From positions 1-5,028 of the forward strand of contig CANQBU010000103.1 of assembly GCA_947589615.1 (NCBI GenBank): 5,028 nucleotides of DNA. Direction: 5' to 3'. Of this stretch, positions 3,553 to 5,028 are shown piece after piece. This stretch comes from an uncultured Clostridia bacterium. GTDB taxonomy: Bacteria > Bacillota > Clostridia > Christensenellales > UBA1242. The number at the start of each line of letters is the position of its first letter. The first letter of the stretch is position 1. The notes under the pieces were generated by a model. It searched no databases, had not been told where the DNA came from, and was given only the letters and a program-made list of their open reading frames with translations. The position numbers were made by a program, and so were the translations under genes.

Positions 3553-5028
3553 AAAAATGCCGTCTCATATTACCTTTGAAAAAGGTAAATATAGATTACG
3601 ATATAAAAAATCTAAAAAGTATCCGTATGAAATAAATCAATATTTTAATACATTAGGTGAAGCCATTAAAGCTAAAGAAGAATATCTAGCTAAAATTACA
3701 TTAAACATTTTTAATGTTTATGAAACTAAAAATATTTCATTTTCCGAATTTTGTGATTATTTTTTAGATTGGTATAAAAACAAATCTAAAAGACCTAGTC
3801 ATAATACTTTAAGAGGTTATACTTCTAAAATCAACCGTCTAAAAGAACTTTTGGGAAATGTTAATTTAGCGGATATTACTACTTATCAAATTGAGTTAAT
3901 TCTTGCTAAAGAAAAAAATAGATTCAAATTTTCTAATGGTAAATCACACGAAACTATTAGTGCCCATACTATTCATCATGAATATACTATGTTAAGAATG
4001 ATATTTAATAAAGCTTATGAATGGAAATTTATTAGTGAGAATCCAATTCAAAATGTGGAAGAACCTTATTTTGAAGAAAAAACTATTGAAGTACCTGAAT
4101 ATGAAGAATTAGAAACTATTGAAGAACAAATATTAACAGCACCAATTCGTGAAAGATGTCAATTTCTTTTGGCATTTTATACTGGTATGCGGGAGGAAGA
4201 AGTTTGTGGAGTACATATTGAAGATATTGATTTTATAAAAAAGAATGTTAAAGTTAAAAGAGCAATCGTTCAAGATTCTTTTACTAAAAAATATATTGAA
4301 GATAAAACCAAATCTCAAACAAGTGTAAGAACTATTCCTTTACCGAATAAATTTTTTTCAGTTTTAAATGAATATTATAAATATCGTGATAATCTAATCG
4401 AATATTTAAAAATTAAAACTGAAGGTAATTATAAAGAAATTCCTAATATCTTTTTAAATAAAGATGGGGATTTTTATAGACCTAATAGATTATCGAGAAT
4501 GTGGGCTAAATTTGCTAAAGCTAATAATATTAAATTAACTTATCATGGATTAAGACATTATTATTTAACCAACCAAATGAATTATAATGATAACTTATCT
4601 CCTAGAGATGTTCAAGAAATAGCGGGACACGCTAATATTAAAACTACTTTTAAATATGTTCATCCTAGCGAAAAAAGAATAAGTGATAATGCTACGAATC
4701 TATTTTCTAAATTTTCTAAAGAAGAATTATACAAAGATAATGAAAACACATTAACAATTCCTATAAACCATATTGCAACAATTATTTTAGGTAAACCAAT
4801 TTTAACTAATGCGGAAGATTTACAAATTACATTATCAGAATTAAGTGATGATAAAGTAGATTTATTTAATATTTCCACTGTTATGGAAAAATGCAAAGAG
4901 TATTTAGAAAATAATTATCCATCATTAAAAAGGATTACTAATTATTCGGATATTATAAAAGATAATAAAGAACTTATTAATAAATTAAAAATAGATTATG
5001 GAAATTACTTTGAAGTTGAAAAATTAAA
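3545..5028 (+). CDS. int: Tyrosine recombinase / integrase (partial, C-terminus off window)
   Basis: At least 494 residues, open to the right edge. Domains: N-terminal arm-type DNA-binding domain (about 8-55, GKYRLRYKKSKKY...LGEAIKAKEEYL); core-binding SAM-like domain (about 63-165, SFSEFCDYFLDWYKNKS...NTLRGYTSKINRL); catalytic domain (about 180-390). Catalytic set seen: Arg216 (TGMRE), probable Lys254 (DKTKS), His334 and Arg337 (HGLRH), His362 (AGH), Tyr371 (TFKYVHP), so it should be active. The start at ATG 3545 overlaps xis by 8 bp, implying translational coupling since no good ribosome site precedes it; ATG 3557 is also possible. Oddity: at least 123 residues follow the catalytic tyrosine, whereas the family usually ends soon after it. 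Role: integration and excision of the element. Confidence 0.95.
   Translation, partial: MTKKMPSHITFEKGKYRLRYKKSKKYPYEINQYFNTLGEAIKAKEEYLAKITLNIFNVYETKNISFSEFCDYFLDWYKNKSKRPSHNTLRGYTSKINRLKELLGNVNLADITTYQIELILAKEKNRFKFSNGKSHETISAHTIHHEYTMLRMIFNKAYEWKFISENPIQNVEEPYFEEKTIEVPEYEELETIEEQILTAPIRERCQFLLAFYTGMREEEVCGVHIEDIDFIKKNVKVKRAIVQDSFTKKYIEDKTKSQTSVRTIPLPNKFFSVLNEYYKYRDNLIEYLKIKTEGNYKEIPNIFLNKDGDFYRPNRLSRMWAKFAKANNIKLTYHGLRHYYLTNQMNYNDNLSPRDVQEIAGHANIKTTFKYVHPSEKRISDNATNLFSKFSKEELYKDNENTLTIPINHIATIILGKPILTNAEDLQITLSELSDDKVDLFNISTVMEKCKEYLENNYPSLKRITNYSDIIKDNKELINKLKIDYGNYFEVEKL

Noticed and set aside
4133..4318. Leftward 61-codon ORF
   Set aside because: It lies wholly inside the integrase catalytic domain on the opposite strand; the integrase frame carries the catalytic arginine here, and no ribosome site supports the reverse frame.
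4660..4896. Leftward 78-codon ORF
   Set aside because: It lies opposite the integrase C-terminal tail, which is open and has the same codon style as the rest. The reverse frame looks like a shadow of AT-rich coding sequence.
1..5028. Alternative genetic code (TGA = Trp)
   Set aside because: All tryptophans I checked in clear genes are TGG, and no conserved frame needs an in-frame TGA to be read through.
3545..5028. Attachment site (att) within the window
   Set aside because: I could find no convincing long direct repeat or tRNA end; the site is probably past the right edge, beyond the end of int.

Overview
The window is very AT-rich (roughly a quarter G+C by eye). It has strong Shine-Dalgarno sequences (AAAGGA on the leftward genes, AAAGGGGG on the rightward genes), TAA/TAG stops, and tryptophan written as TGG with no in-frame TGA. 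This fits a low-GC Firmicutes or related Bacilli/Clostridia-type host using the standard bacterial code, and argues against a code-4 Mycoplasma or Spiroplasma. The gene set looks like the control and recombination end of an integrated mobile element (prophage, ICE or small integrative element) rather than core chromosome. That reading is inference from content.

Left part (1-1835): a truncated small membrane protein and an unrecognised 130-residue protein both run leftward. A rightward regulator made of two fused XRE helix-turn-helix domains is divergent from the 130-residue gene, with an inverted repeat between them. It converges, with 7 bp between stop codons, on a leftward gene resembling an AbiEi-type antitoxin without an AbiEii toxin beside it. 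This reads as cargo or accessory genes with their own local regulator.

Middle (1836-2180): a gene-poor stretch packed with consecutive inverted repeats. It could be an origin-like, transfer-like or regulatory-RNA element. It also contains a possible 30-codon ORF.

Control switch (2181-3071): a leftward phage-type XRE repressor and a rightward winged-helix gene are transcribed back to back. Their two promoters have their -35 boxes inside near-identical 13-bp sites in mirror orientation (TTGACWTTTACAA), centres 31 bp apart. This looks like a genetic switch that both represses the element and autoregulates the repressor. The winged-helix gene appears to start at AUU.

Recombination module (3072-5028): a structured leader, then an excisionase-like gene overlapping by 8 bp a tyrosine integrase that runs off the right edge. 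The integrase has all expected catalytic residues plus an unusually long tail, at least 123 residues beyond the catalytic tyrosine. The order switch - small DNA-binding protein - xis - int suggests that the rightward promoter drives excision when the repressor is lifted. The attachment site is probably to the right, outside the window.
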